Positions 1 to 8,547 of a stretch of 41,297 nucleotides of DNA are shown piece by piece; positions within the stretch are counted from its first letter, which is position 1, and every line of letters begins with the position of its first letter. The stretch lies in NCBI GenBank assembly GCA_025453975.1, contig JALOPI010000035.1, positions 1 to 41,297 on the forward strand. Reading direction: 5' to 3'. The notes beneath the pieces were generated by a model that was not told the DNA's origin, made no database searches, and was given only the letters and a program-made list of their open reading frames with translations. The DNA is from Syntrophobacteraceae bacterium (lineage in GTDB: Bacteria; Desulfobacterota; Syntrophobacteria; Syntrophobacterales; Syntrophobacteraceae). The translations under genes were made by a program, and so were the position numbers.

Positions 1-524
1 TCGGCGAGGGCGCCGCCCCACTTCTCGCGGGAGGATCGATCGTCCAGCAGGGGAAGATTCGCCACGGCGATGTGATGGGCTGACCGGAGGGCGGCTCCAA
101 GGAGCTCGCAGGCCACCAGGACGTCCGCCACCAGGAAGAGCCGACACCGGCTGCCCGCGGCCTCGACGAGCTCCAGAGCTTCCCGCGAGCCGCGCATGAT
201 GGAAAGAGGGCACTGGATGGCCACGTCCAGGGCTTGCCGCAGCCGGTCTTCGTCTCCGCGCGAGCGCAGGGCTTCCGCCAGTTGCTCGTAAGCTCGAACG
301 TCCTCGCCCCGCAAGCTCGTGAATCGATCCTTCAGCCCCATGGCCTGGCGGTGAAGTCGCTCCCAGCCTTCGGGCTCGACGCCCGCCCGGGAAGCCCGAC
401 CCTGCTCGATGAGGACGATCTTCTCCGCCAGAGCCAGCGCCAGCAGCGCGCCGTGGGCCGCGGCCGCCCCCCCGCCGGGGTCGGGCCGGGGACGGCGAAG
501 ATCTTCGATGAACGAATCGCCCAT
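1..524 (-). CDS. Formiminotransferase-cyclodeaminase C-terminal-like (FTCD_C) protein, partial
   Basis: The gene runs off the left edge, so 174 codons are visible and the last part of the C-terminus is missing. The N-terminus MGDSFIEDL is followed by PRPDPGGGAAAAH, which matches the glycine-rich signature of the cyclodeaminase/cyclohydrolase (FTCD_C, FchA-type) helical family. Near the cut it reads IAVANLPLLDD, also typical of that family. Members act on formimino- or methenyl-tetrahydrofolate in the cytoplasm; the exact substrate cannot be told here. The ATG at 524 has a GGAG about 8 bases upstream and follows the TolC-type gene by 80 bases on the same strand, so co-transcription is possible. 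It does not appear in the supplied translations and was read directly from the reverse complement. Confidence 0.8.
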   Translation of the reverse strand, partial: MGDSFIEDLRRPRPDPGGGAAAAHGALLALALAEKIVLIEQGRASRAGVEPEGWERLHRQAMGLKDRFTSLRGEDVRAYEQLAEALRSRGDEDRLRQALDVAIQCPLSIMRGSREALELVEAAGSRCRLFLVADVLVACELLGAALRSAHHIAVANLPLLDDRSSREKWGGALA

Positions 525-604
525 GGCGCTCTCCAGTCGCGCCCGACAGGTCGGCGGGAGGAAATGCGGCTCGTTTCGACCCCGCGAATCCTCCGCCCCG
601 CCGA

Positions 605-2164
605 TCAAGGGGCCGCGCGATCACCCGGTTTCGTCAGGTCGCCATCCCTCAAAGGGCCGCCGACCGCCCGCTCCAGATCCGCCCAGGCGATGCGATACCC
701 GTAAAGGGACTGGTAATAGTCGGCCTGGGTCTGAGCCAGAAACACCTGGGCATTCAAAACCTCCAGGAAGATGACCAGCTGCTCCTTGTACTGAAGCGTC
801 GTCATCCGCTCGTTTTCCTCGGCCTGTGACAAAGCGGTCCGAGCCGTCTCGATGTTGGCCCGGGCCACCTGGAGCTGCTCGTAAGCGTCCTCCACCTGGA
901 GCCGGATCTGCCGCAGCAAGTCCTTCTGCCGCTCCTCCAGGGCAAGCTGGCGGTGCATGGCCTCCTTGACGGAAGCGTCGGTCTTGCCACCCTCGAAGAG
1001 GTTCCAGTTCATTCGAACTCCCACCGCGGCGTTGTGCTCGTTGGTGAATTCATTGTTGTTGGCGAAGAAGTCGTTGCCGTCCCGATAGTACTGTGCGAAG
1101 GCAGAAAACTGCGGATAATAGCGGCTGCGGGCTGCCGTCATCCCCTCCCCGGCCTGGCGGACCGCTTCCGACAGCTCCAGGACTTCGGGCCGCTGCTTTT
1201 CAGCCAGCACATACTGATGATCGAGATCAGGAGTCTGGTGCACCACGATCTCCTCCTCGGCCAGGTCCAGCCTCGTGGAAGCGGGGAGATCCAGGAGCTG
1301 GTTGAGCCGGGATCTCAGGATGGTCACATCCTTCACGGCCGCGCGCTCCCGCTGAACGGCCTGGGCAACGGCCACATCGGCTTTCAGCACATCGTTCCGG
1401 GCGGTCAGCCCCTGCTCGAAGCTGGCCTCGGCGTTCTTCTTCTGGACTTCCAGGCTCTTCACGTTGTCCCGGGCCACCTGAGCGAGCTTCTCTCCCAGGA
1501 GCACCTGGAAAAACGCCCGATGGATGTCCTTCTGGACGTCGAGCCTCGTTCCCTCCTCCCGATGTCCGGCGATGCTGCGGTCCGACTTGGAGATGTTGTG
1601 CCGGGCCGTGAGGCCGAAGCCCGTGAACAAGGGCTGGGACAGCTCCACCTCCCACCGGTTCTGGTTCAGATAGCCCGTCTGAAACGTTGCCGGCCCTCCC
1701 GGCCTCTCCCCGACGCCCTCCCCGCCCAGAGAGGCGATGGGGTCGTCCTTGAGATGCTGGAATCGATAGCCGCCCCCCAACCTGGGCAGAAAATCAGCCC
1801 GAGTCTGCCGAACGCGCTCGCCCGCCGCGGCCACATCCTGCCCCGCCGCCTTCAGAAGACGGTTGTTCTGGAGCCCATACTCCACGGCCTGCTCGACGGT
1901 GAGGGGCTGGGAAGGCAGCGGCCGGGGAGCGTTTTGACCACGGGCATGAGCCGGCGATAGACCGATGAGAGCCACCAGAACCAGGAAAAGAAGCTTTCCC
2001 TCGGGCAGACCGGGCGATATGGACCCGGGGCGCCGTGACCGGGCGGCACCATCCCGGGCGCCTGCGGGGACGGCGTCGCCAGAAGGCTGCCATCGCGGGT
2101 GGGCAACGGCGCCTGACCCGAGCTTGGGGCGCCGGGCTTCGATCGATTTTCCTGATGGAGCCAT
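605..2164 (-). CDS. TolC-family outer membrane efflux protein
   Basis: 519 residues. From about residue 85 (LTVEQAVEYGLQNN) to the end it has the alternating helical, Gln/Ala/Glu-rich pattern of the outer membrane efflux protein family (OEP/TolC), in two similar halves. These proteins trimerise into an outer membrane channel that works with an inner-membrane pump and an adaptor, neither of which is in this window. A hydrophobic signal segment (LLFLVLVALIGLSPAHA) lies at about residues 58-74, so the ATG at 2164 would put some 57 basic, Pro-rich residues before it. That is abnormal; the true start is probably nearer the hydrophobic stretch, but no ATG or GTG with a good ribosome binding site is there. 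The HAD phosphatase gene ends 71 bases upstream on the same strand. Confidence 0.85.
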   Translation of the reverse strand: MAPSGKSIEARRPKLGSGAVAHPRWQPSGDAVPAGARDGAARSRRPGSISPGLPEGKLLFLVLVALIGLSPAHARGQNAPRPLPSQPLTVEQAVEYGLQNNRLLKAAGQDVAAAGERVRQTRADFLPRLGGGYRFQHLKDDPIASLGGEGVGERPGGPATFQTGYLNQNRWEVELSQPLFTGFGLTARHNISKSDRSIAGHREEGTRLDVQKDIHRAFFQVLLGEKLAQVARDNVKSLEVQKKNAEASFEQGLTARNDVLKADVAVAQAVQRERAAVKDVTILRSRLNQLLDLPASTRLDLAEEEIVVHQTPDLDHQYVLAEKQRPEVLELSEAVRQAGEGMTAARSRYYPQFSAFAQYYRDGNDFFANNNEFTNEHNAAVGVRMNWNLFEGGKTDASVKEAMHRQLALEERQKDLLRQIRLQVEDAYEQLQVARANIETARTALSQAEENERMTTLQYKEQLVIFLEVLNAQVFLAQTQADYYQSLYGYRIAWADLERAVGGPLRDGDLTKPGDRAAP

Positions 2165-2235
2165 GGCCTATCAAACCCTTCATGACTTGACGTTCAAAGC
2201 ACCGGGAGCTGTTTCCCGGAGGTCGGATCCTTCAA

Positions 2236-2940
2236 TCAAGGGCCGTCCATGAGCCGGCTCAGGACGGCGAGGCTGAGCTCCGGAAGGCCCCTCACCACGT
2301 GGTCGGCCTCATCCCGCAGCTCTTCCATGGAATACGAATGAGCCACCCCCACCACGTAAAGCCCGGCCTGCCTGGCCGACCGCATCCCCGTCGGGGTGTC
2401 CTCGATGGCGACACAGCCTCGGGCTCGAAGGTCGCCGAGCCCGAAATGCTCGCCCACCCGGGAAACGGCCTTGAGATAGGTCTCGGGGTCCGGCTTGCTG
2501 CACTCCACGTCATCCGCGGCCACGATGACGGGAAAAGCATCCTCCAGCCGGAGTCCGCGGACGAACGTTTCCACCTCGTGACGCAAGGCACCCGAGGCCA
2601 CCGCCATGGGGATGCCCGCCCCGGCAAGCTCCCGTACCAGCTCCACCACGCCGGGGAAAGTCGGAGTGCCCCGGGCGATGATCCGCTGCAGGGCTTCCTC
2701 CTTGGCCCGCATGAATTCCAAAAGCTGAGTGCCGCTCAGGGCCTTTCCGCCCTCACGAAACGCCTCACGGAAGGCATCCCGGTCGTCGAGCCCGATGTAG
2801 TGCCTCATGTAATGGGCATAGTCGAAGCCCAGAGCGAGGGGCTGGAGCACCTCCTGAAACGCCGCGTAGTGAAGCGGCTCCGTGTCGACCAGAATACCGT
2901 CGCAATCGAATATGACCGCCTGGAGAAGGGATTGAGCCAT
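2236..2940 (-). CDS. HAD-superfamily phosphatase/phosphomutase-like hydrolase
   Basis: 234 residues from the ATG at 2940, chosen because GAGG lies about 9 bases upstream and the protein then begins just before motif I. Haloacid dehalogenase motifs are present in order: FDCDGILVDTEP (nucleophile Asp12 and acid/base Asp14), the motif II Ser in VASGA, KPDPETY with the motif III Lys, and IEDTPTG with the motif IV acidic pair. A helical cap sits between motifs I and II, as in the beta-phosphoglucomutase/CbbY/phosphoglycolate phosphatase group. It is a cytoplasmic phosphoryl-transfer enzyme; the substrate cannot be inferred. The open frame continues upstream to 3057, but that extension is not conserved-looking. 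It is divergent from the ABC-F gene. Confidence 0.85.
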   Translation of the reverse strand: MAQSLLQAVIFDCDGILVDTEPLHYAAFQEVLQPLALGFDYAHYMRHYIGLDDRDAFREAFREGGKALSGTQLLEFMRAKEEALQRIIARGTPTFPGVVELVRELAGAGIPMAVASGALRHEVETFVRGLRLEDAFPVIVAADDVECSKPDPETYLKAVSRVGEHFGLGDLRARGCVAIEDTPTGMRSARQAGLYVVGVAHSYSMEELRDEADHVVRGLPELSLAVLSRLMDGP

Positions 2941-3292
2941 CGAGGGAATCCTCGCCGCCATGGACTGGGACCGCCAGCCGTAAATGCCTGAACATCCGTT
3001 GGAATTCCCCCATCGGAGGGGCAGGGAAGCACTGCCTCCGATTTCCGGGAATGACACCCGCCCGGTCCCTCCCCCAGGGGGAAATGACGACTCACGACGG
3101 AATCCATTAGCACGATTCCGCGGCCACCTCCAAGGGTTTCTGTGCCCGAACGCCCCATGGAGTACCCGGTTCGGCGCGAGTGTCCTGGAAAAGGTCGTCG
3201 AATCGCGTTAGAATCGCCTTGCCCGTCGATGCGGCGGGAGGAGTCGGCCCGCTGTGGGGTGGGGAGAGGATTCAGGCTGGAGTCAGGGGATC
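2941..3292. other. Divergent intergenic region, HAD phosphatase / ABC-F
   Basis: 352 bases between two divergent starts. It contains a short perfect palindrome, CCCCCAGGGGG, at 3071-3081 and a sigma-70-like site on the plus strand at 3186-3214 (listed separately). I see no gene, RNA or repeat otherwise. Confidence 0.5.
3186..3214 (+). promoter_or_regulatory. Candidate sigma-70-type promoter for the ABC-F gene
   Basis: TGGAAA (4 of 6 to TTGACA) and TAGAAT (5 of 6 to TATAAT) are separated by 17 bases. This leaves about 70 bases of leader before the GTG at 3293. It was found by eye only. Confidence 0.35.
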
Positions 3293-5290
3293 GTGATCGC
3301 TGCACAGGGTATCAGCAAGTTTCTCGCGAAAAAGGATCTCTTCCGCGACGTTTCATTCCACATCAACCCGGGGGACCGCATCGGGCTCATCGGCTCCAAC
3401 GGGGCGGGCAAATCCACCCTCATGCACATCCTCATGGGCGAGATGGAGCCCGATTCTGGAGTCATCTCCCGCTCCAGGCACCTGCGCATGGGCTACCTTC
3501 CCCAGCAATGGTCCGCCATCCAGGGGAAATCGGTCCTGGCCTACGCCACGGACATCGATGAGACCGTGCAGTCCGTGCGCCGGGAGCTGCGGGCGGTGGA
3601 GGAGCGGCTTCGGTCCCACTCCGGGTACCAGGGGTTCCAGGAGGACGTGCTCCTGCAGGCTCACCTCCTGGAGCAGCTGGAGACCCTCGGCGGCTACGAC
3701 CTGGAAGCCCGGGCCAGCAAGGTGCTGACGGGGCTGGGCTTCAGCGGCGCGAGGCTCGAGCACCCCGTCTCCAGCCTGAGCGGCGGATGGGTCATGCGCC
3801 TCGAGCTGGGGAGGCTGCTCCTGTCCGAGCCCGACCTGATGCTTCTGGATGAGCCCACCAACCACCTCGACCTGGACGCCCTCATGTGGCTGGAGGAGTA
3901 CCTGCTGTCCACCCGCTCCGCCGTCCTCATCATCGCCCACGACCGGGCCTTCCTCAACCGCATCGTCCGCAGGGTTTTCGAGCTGGAGCTGGGCCGTTTC
4001 CAGGAGTATTCCGGTAACTACGATTTTTATCTCCTCGAGAAGGCGCGCAGGCAGGAGATCCTCCTGGCCTCCCACAAGAACCAGCAGGAGCGGCTGCGCC
4101 AGATCGAGCGCTTCATCGACCGCAACCGGTGCCGCAAGGACCGGGCCCGGCAGGTCCAGAGCCGCATCAAGGCCCTGGACAAGATCGAGCGGATCGAAAT
4201 CCCCGCCGAGGAAAGCACCATCCGGTTCAGCTTCCCCGAAGCCCCCCGCTGCGGCAAGCGCGTCGTCGAGCTCCAGGATATTCACAAGTCGTACGGCGAC
4301 CACATGGTCTACGCGGGGGTGGACCTCCTCGTGGAGCGTGGAGACCGCATTGCCTTCCTGGGACACAACGGCGCCGGCAAGAGCACGCTCCTCAAGATCC
4401 TGGCCGGGGTGGCGGAGCCCAGCGCCGGCGTGCGCAAGGTCGGCCACCTCGTCTCCCTGGGCTACTACGCCCAGGTCCAGTGGGAGCAGCTGCGCCCCGA
4501 GTGGACGGTGCTCCAGGAAGCCACGAGCGTCTCGGGGGATCTGAGCCAGACTCAGCTGCGCGGGATGCTCGGAGCCTTCCTCTTCCAGGATGAGGACGTG
4601 CTGAAACGGGTCTCGGTGCTGAGCGGAGGGGAAAAGGCCCGCCTGACGCTCTGCAAGCTCCTCGTGCAGCGCCCCAACGCGCTCTTCCTGGATGAGCCCA
4701 CCAACCATCTGGACATCGAGTCCCGCAACGTGCTGGAGGAGGCCCTGGGGGAGTTTTCGGGCACCGTCTGCTTCATCAGCCACGACCGGCATTTCATCAA
4801 CGCCATCGCCAATAAGGTGCTGGTGGTCGAGGGTGGGCGCATCCAGCTTTTTCCCGGCAACTACGACGATTACATGACCGTCTGGCGTCACCGGGTGGAA
4901 GCCGGCTCAGACCATTCCGAGGCGCCGGGGGGGGGGGAGCTGCCGGCCGAGAAGGTCCCTCCGCCCCAGGCCGTCTCCAGGAAGGTTCAGGATCGGAAGC
5001 GGATGGAGGCCGAGAGACGCAACGAGCTGTATCGCCTCAAGGCCCCCCTCCAGAACAGACTGGACCGCATCGAGGCCAGCCTCGATGCCGAGCAAGCCCG
5101 GCTGGACGACTTCAAGGCCAGGCTGGCGGACCCTCTGACCTACCAGGGCGGCACCGACATCCGGCGGCTCAACCAGGATTACCAGGAGTGCAGCGCCCGC
5201 GTCCAAAGGATCACGGAGGAGTGGGAGGGGACAGCCCTGGAGCTGGAGGAGATGGAAACGGAGTTCTGGAGCGAGCAGGGCGGGAAATGA
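3293..5290 (+). CDS. ABC-F family ATPase (Uup-like, duplicated ATPase)
   Basis: 665 residues from GTG 3293, preceded by GGAG and AGGGGA. An upstream in-frame GTG at 3254 would add 13 residues that do not resemble the family. There are two ABC cassettes and no membrane segments. The first has Walker A GSNGAGKST, signature LSGGW, and LLDEPTNHLD. The second has GHNGAGKST, LSGGEKAR, and FLDEPTNHLD. A helical linker (about 250-310) separates them, and a charged coiled-coil tail rich in Arg/Glu lies at about 570-660. ABC-F proteins act on ribosomes, or on DNA-related processes in the case of Uup; the C-terminal coiled coil favours the Uup subgroup. An 11-G run at 4927-4937 falls in the hinge between cassette 2 and the tail. 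Confidence 0.92.
   Translation: MIAAQGISKFLAKKDLFRDVSFHINPGDRIGLIGSNGAGKSTLMHILMGEMEPDSGVISRSRHLRMGYLPQQWSAIQGKSVLAYATDIDETVQSVRRELRAVEERLRSHSGYQGFQEDVLLQAHLLEQLETLGGYDLEARASKVLTGLGFSGARLEHPVSSLSGGWVMRLELGRLLLSEPDLMLLDEPTNHLDLDALMWLEEYLLSTRSAVLIIAHDRAFLNRIVRRVFELELGRFQEYSGNYDFYLLEKARRQEILLASHKNQQERLRQIERFIDRNRCRKDRARQVQSRIKALDKIERIEIPAEESTIRFSFPEAPRCGKRVVELQDIHKSYGDHMVYAGVDLLVERGDRIAFLGHNGAGKSTLLKILAGVAEPSAGVRKVGHLVSLGYYAQVQWEQLRPEWTVLQEATSVSGDLSQTQLRGMLGAFLFQDEDVLKRVSVLSGGEKARLTLCKLLVQRPNALFLDEPTNHLDIESRNVLEEALGEFSGTVCFISHDRHFINAIANKVLVVEGGRIQLFPGNYDDYMTVWRHRVEAGSDHSEAPGGGELPAEKVPPPQAVSRKVQDRKRMEAERRNELYRLKAPLQNRLDRIEASLDAEQARLDDFKARLADPLTYQGGTDIRRLNQDYQECSARVQRITEEWEGTALELEEMETEFWSEQGGK
4927..4937 (+). 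repeat. 11-base poly-G tract inside the ABC-F gene
   Basis: Uninterrupted run of 11 G encoding Gly-Gly-Gly, located just after the second ATPase domain. Slippage by one base would remove the C-terminal coiled coil without touching either ATPase domain. Confidence 0.9.
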
Positions 5291-5377
5291 GCTCCCGATT
5301 TCTGGCTTACGGTCTCTGAAGCAGCTTTCCGCGCTCTTCGGGCCTCTGCGGCGAGACATCGCCCACAGCGAGAAAAC

Positions 5378-6319
5378 ATGGACATCCATCGTCTGGAAGT
5401 GTTCTGCAGGGTGGTCGACCTGCAGAGCTTCACCAAGGCCGCCGAGGCCTCGTTCCTGACCCAGCCCACGGTGAGCGAGCACATTCGCGCCCTGGAGGAA
5501 GCCCTGGACGAGAAACTGGTGGACCGCCTGGGTCGCGAAGTGCTTCCGACCCCGGCGGGTAAGATTCTCTACCGCTATGCCCGAAACATCATCGCCCTGC
5601 GGGACGAGGCCATCCAGGCCCTGGACCGCCACAAGGGGATCCTGTCCGGACACCTGCTCATGGGCGCCAGCACCATTCCGGGGACCTACATCCTCCCCGG
5701 GATCATCGGCGCTTTCAAAGCCCGGTATCCCTCCATTCAAGTCACGTTGAAGATTTCAGGCAGCGCGGAGGTCATCGAGAAGATCCGTGAGGGAGCCCTG
5801 GAGATCGGGATGGTGGGCGCTCGGTGGAGCGACCGCCGAGTCCTCCTGGAGGAGATCTTCTCGGACGAGCTGGTGCTGACGGTCCATCCCGATCACCCCT
5901 GGGCCGGAAGGGCCTCCATCCGGCTCCAGGAGCTCGAGGGCGAGCCCTTCATCCTGCGGGAGAAGGGCTCGGGCACCCGCCTGGTGATGCAGCGGATGCT
6001 CGAAGCTCACGGATTCGACCCCGCCCGCCTGAACGGCGTGGCCGAGATGGGCAGCACCGAGGCCGTGCGTCAGGGCATCAAGGCCAGGATCGGGGTATCC
6101 ATCATCTCGTACCAGGCCGTGGCCGAGGACGTCCAGCGGGGCACCCTAGTAACCCTGGCGACGGAGGGGGTGACCTTCCGGCGCCCCTTTTACCTCGTCC
6201 AGCGCAAGAACCGTCAGATCTCGCCCCTGGGCACGGCCTTCCTCGGTTTTTTGAAGACCGTCGCCGGAGAGCGGTGCAATCTGGCATGCATCCAGACCGA
6301 AGAAGGAGAAGCGCCGTGA
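5378..6319 (+). CDS. LysR-family regulator, selenium metabolism-associated type
   Basis: 313 residues from ATG 5378. The N-terminal winged HTH (residues 1-60, MDIHRLEVFCRVVDLQSF...TQPTVSEHIRALE) is classic LysR. The effector domain follows from about residue 90 (LLMGASTIPGTYILPGIIGAF) to the end. This wording (STIPG.YILP, GSTEAV..GI, GVS.IS) recalls the LysR group annotated as selenium metabolism-associated in anaerobes; that assignment is from memory and not proven here. It begins 87 bases after the ABC-F gene, and its TGA overlaps the GTG of the ATP-grasp gene (GTGA, 6316-6319). The two are therefore translationally coupled, which is unusual for LysR regulators since these are normally divergent from their targets. 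Confidence 0.85.
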   Translation: MDIHRLEVFCRVVDLQSFTKAAEASFLTQPTVSEHIRALEEALDEKLVDRLGREVLPTPAGKILYRYARNIIALRDEAIQALDRHKGILSGHLLMGASTIPGTYILPGIIGAFKARYPSIQVTLKISGSAEVIEKIREGALEIGMVGARWSDRRVLLEEIFSDELVLTVHPDHPWAGRASIRLQELEGEPFILREKGSGTRLVMQRMLEAHGFDPARLNGVAEMGSTEAVRQGIKARIGVSIISYQAVAEDVQRGTLVTLATEGVTFRRPFYLVQRKNRQISPLGTAFLGFLKTVAGERCNLACIQTEEGEAP

Positions 6320-7473
6320 ACGTGGTTTTCATATCCCCCAATTTTCCGCCAACGTTCTACCACTTCTGCACCGGTCTCCGCGCGGCGGGCGCCACGGTCC
6401 TGGGCATCGGCGACGCTCCCTTCGACGAGCTGAGGCCGGAGCTGCAGGCCGCTCTCAACGGCTATTACCGCGTCCACAGCATGGAGGACTACGACGCCAT
6501 GCTGCGGGCCTGCGGTTTTTTCACCCACGAGCACGGCAGGATCCATCGCATCGAGTCTCACACGGAGTTCTGGCTGGGGGTCGATGCAAGGCTTCGGGAG
6601 GATTTCAACGTCTTCGGGCAGAAGCCGGCCGACCTCGAGGCCAACCGGCGCAAGCTGGGCATGAAGGAGCGGTTCCGAGCCGCCGGCATCCCCTGCGCCG
6701 AGGGCATCCCGGCGGACGAACCGGAGGCTGTTCGGCGCTTCGTCTCCCGGCACGGCCTGCCGGTCATTTTCAAGCCGGACCAGGGCGTCGGGGCTGCCGG
6801 GACCTTCAAGGTCACAAACCTGGAGCAGCTGGAAGCAGTCCTTTCCCATCTTCCCGGAGGGTACCTGGTGGAAACCGTCCTCACCGGCGAGCTCCTGAGC
6901 TTCGACGGGCTCACCAACCGCCACGGCGACATCGTCCACTGGACTGCCCACCAGTTCAGCGACGGCATCATGGAGATCGTCTCCGAGAGGCGTCCCATGC
7001 ACTACCACTCCCTGCGCGAGATCCCCGGGCAGCTGGAGGAGCTGGGCCGCAAGGCCGTGGCCGCCTTCGACATCCGGGAGCGCTTCTTCCACATCGAATT
7101 CTTCCGGCGGGATGCCGACACCTACCACGCCCTGGAGGTCAACGTGCGTCCCCCCGGCGGGTTCACCATGGACATGATGAATTACGCCTGCGACATTGAT
7201 CTTTTCCAGTGGTGGGCCGACCTGGTGGTGCGGGACCGGAGGGAGCTCCCGTTCCAGCGCAAATACCACGTGGCCCATGTGGCCCGGCGGCATGGAGCCT
7301 CCTATCGGCTGAGCCACGAGGATCTCCTGGGACAGCTGGGTCCGCTGCTCATCGCCCACCTCCCCGTACCCGACGCCCTGAGCGACGCCATGGGCAACGA
7401 CGCGTATTTTCTGAGGACACCCCATCTCGACGAGCTGCTGGAGGGCATCGGCCTGGTGGAGGAAACGGCCTGA
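6316..7473 (+). CDS. ATP-grasp domain protein (carboxylate-amine ligase type)
   Basis: 385 residues from GTG 6316, with AGAAGGAGA upstream and a four-base overlap with the LysR gene. The N-terminus (MNVVFISPNFPPTFYHF) looks like a Rossmann-like pre-ATP-grasp domain. The ATP-grasp core shows PVIFKPDQGVGAAGTF (about 152-167), YLVETVLTGELLSFDGL, and HALEVNVRPPGGF with the Glu/Asn metal ligands. Relatives join a carboxylate to an amine or thiol through an acyl phosphate, using ATP in the cytoplasm. The substrate is unknown; no partner peptide or biosynthetic cluster lies beside it. Being coupled to a LysR regulator suggests the regulator senses a compound linked to this ligase. Confidence 0.82.
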   Translation: MNVVFISPNFPPTFYHFCTGLRAAGATVLGIGDAPFDELRPELQAALNGYYRVHSMEDYDAMLRACGFFTHEHGRIHRIESHTEFWLGVDARLREDFNVFGQKPADLEANRRKLGMKERFRAAGIPCAEGIPADEPEAVRRFVSRHGLPVIFKPDQGVGAAGTFKVTNLEQLEAVLSHLPGGYLVETVLTGELLSFDGLTNRHGDIVHWTAHQFSDGIMEIVSERRPMHYHSLREIPGQLEELGRKAVAAFDIRERFFHIEFFRRDADTYHALEVNVRPPGGFTMDMMNYACDIDLFQWWADLVVRDRRELPFQRKYHVAHVARRHGASYRLSHEDLLGQLGPLLIAHLPVPDALSDAMGNDAYFLRTPHLDELLEGIGLVEETA

Positions 7474-7529
7474 TCCTACCCGGAAGACCGGGATTGGAGT
7501 GCCAGGAATCTGCCCCAGGATCGCTACTT

Positions 7530-7620
7530 GTCATTTCGAACGGAGCGTAGAGAAGAGAGAAATCTCGGAGATCCCAGATGATCACCCAAATCGAGATTTC
7601 TCGCTGCCGCTCGAAATGAC
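7530..7620. repeat. Imperfect palindromic intergenic repeat (REP/MITE-like)
   Basis: The left arm from 7530 (gtcatttcgaacggagcg, then gagaaatctcg at about 7557-7567) is mirrored by the right arm 7592-7620 (cgagatttctcg, then gctcgaaatgac). The arms are about 29-38 bases around a loop of roughly 24. It sits between convergent genes, as REP-type elements usually do, and could also end transcription. Closely similar palindromes are common in anaerobe genomes (memory, not searched). Confidence 0.7.
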
Positions 7621-7637
7621 AGTTCTCGGGCTGCCCC

Positions 7638-8459
7638 CTAAACCCCTTGAGGAGCCGCCAGGAGCCAGCGGAAAATATCGGGGAGACGTGCCTGCCAGGC
7701 CTCCTCGTTGTGGAAATGGTCCGGCGCCACCACGTAGCGCATCTCGTAGGGAGCCACGCCGACGCGCTGCAGGTGCTCGGAGAATTGCTGCACGGATTCC
7801 ACGTAATCGAGGAAAACGTTGTAGAACCAGTAGCGCTCCAGGGACCCCACGTCCAGGTAGAGCTGCAGCCAGCGGCCCGTGGGCCGGTCCCAGAGCCTGA
7901 AGATCTCCCGGTTGGCCCACATGACCGTGGGGGAGACCGCCCCGATGCGGCCGAAAACCCATGGGTGGGACTTCGCCATGGTGAGGCTCATCAGCCCGCC
8001 CAGGCTGGATCCCATGACCCCCGTCCAGTGCGGCTCCGTCAGCGTGCGGTAGCTACCATCCATGAACGGCTTCAGATGGTAAACCAGGAAGTCGATGAAC
8101 GCCCAGCCGCCCCCCCCCGCTCCCACGGCGGGCTCCCACCAGGGGGAGTACTCCGAGAACCGTTCGGGGCCGTGGTCGATGCCCACGATGATCCACGGCT
8201 GGACCGCTCCATCCCGAACCATCCGGTCCATGGTCGTGTTGGCGCACCAGGTGTGGTAGATGGCCGACTCGGGGTGGTTGAAAACGTTCTGCCCGTCCAG
8301 CATGTACAGCACGGGAAAGCGCCTCCCGGGCTCCCGCTCGTAGGCGTCCGGCGTGTAGATGCGCAGCGTCCGCGTCATGTTCTCCGGATGCGAGAAGAAA
8401 TCCCGGATGATCCTGATATCGCTCACGATGACTCCTGCCAATACGGCTTTCTCAACCAT
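7638..8459 (-). CDS. Esterase-family alpha/beta hydrolase (PF00756-like)
   Basis: 273 residues from ATG 8459 (MVEKAVLAGVIVSDIRIIRDFF). In-frame starts at 8477, 8510 and 8519 are also possible; a GGGAGG lies just ahead of 8519, so the start is uncertain by 20 residues. FPVLYMLDGQNVF, IIVGIDHG, the nucleophile elbow GVMGSSLGGL and a late VVAPDHFHNE (candidate His) match the putative esterase family, which includes enterochelin esterase and antigen-85-like enzymes. I see no signal peptide, so it is probably cytoplasmic. The natural ester is unknown. A run of nine C at 8110-8118 encodes a Gly-rich loop (GAGGGGW). It lies 88 bases downstream of the truncated SPFH gene. Confidence 0.85.
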   Translation of the reverse strand: MVEKAVLAGVIVSDIRIIRDFFSHPENMTRTLRIYTPDAYEREPGRRFPVLYMLDGQNVFNHPESAIYHTWCANTTMDRMVRDGAVQPWIIVGIDHGPERFSEYSPWWEPAVGAGGGGWAFIDFLVYHLKPFMDGSYRTLTEPHWTGVMGSSLGGLMSLTMAKSHPWVFGRIGAVSPTVMWANREIFRLWDRPTGRWLQLYLDVGSLERYWFYNVFLDYVESVQQFSEHLQRVGVAPYEMRYVVAPDHFHNEEAWQARLPDIFRWLLAAPQGV

Positions 8460-8547
8460 TTCGACATCCAACGGCATTCGCAGCCTGGGGCGGCCACGTC
8501 CGGGAGGCATGGGATCCACACGCCTCCCGTGTAAGGCAAAGCTCCCG

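Noticed and set aside
3353..4891. A 512-residue minus-strand frame opposite the ABC-F gene
   Set aside because: It mirrors the duplicated ATPase sequence and carries no recognisable motif or ribosome binding site.
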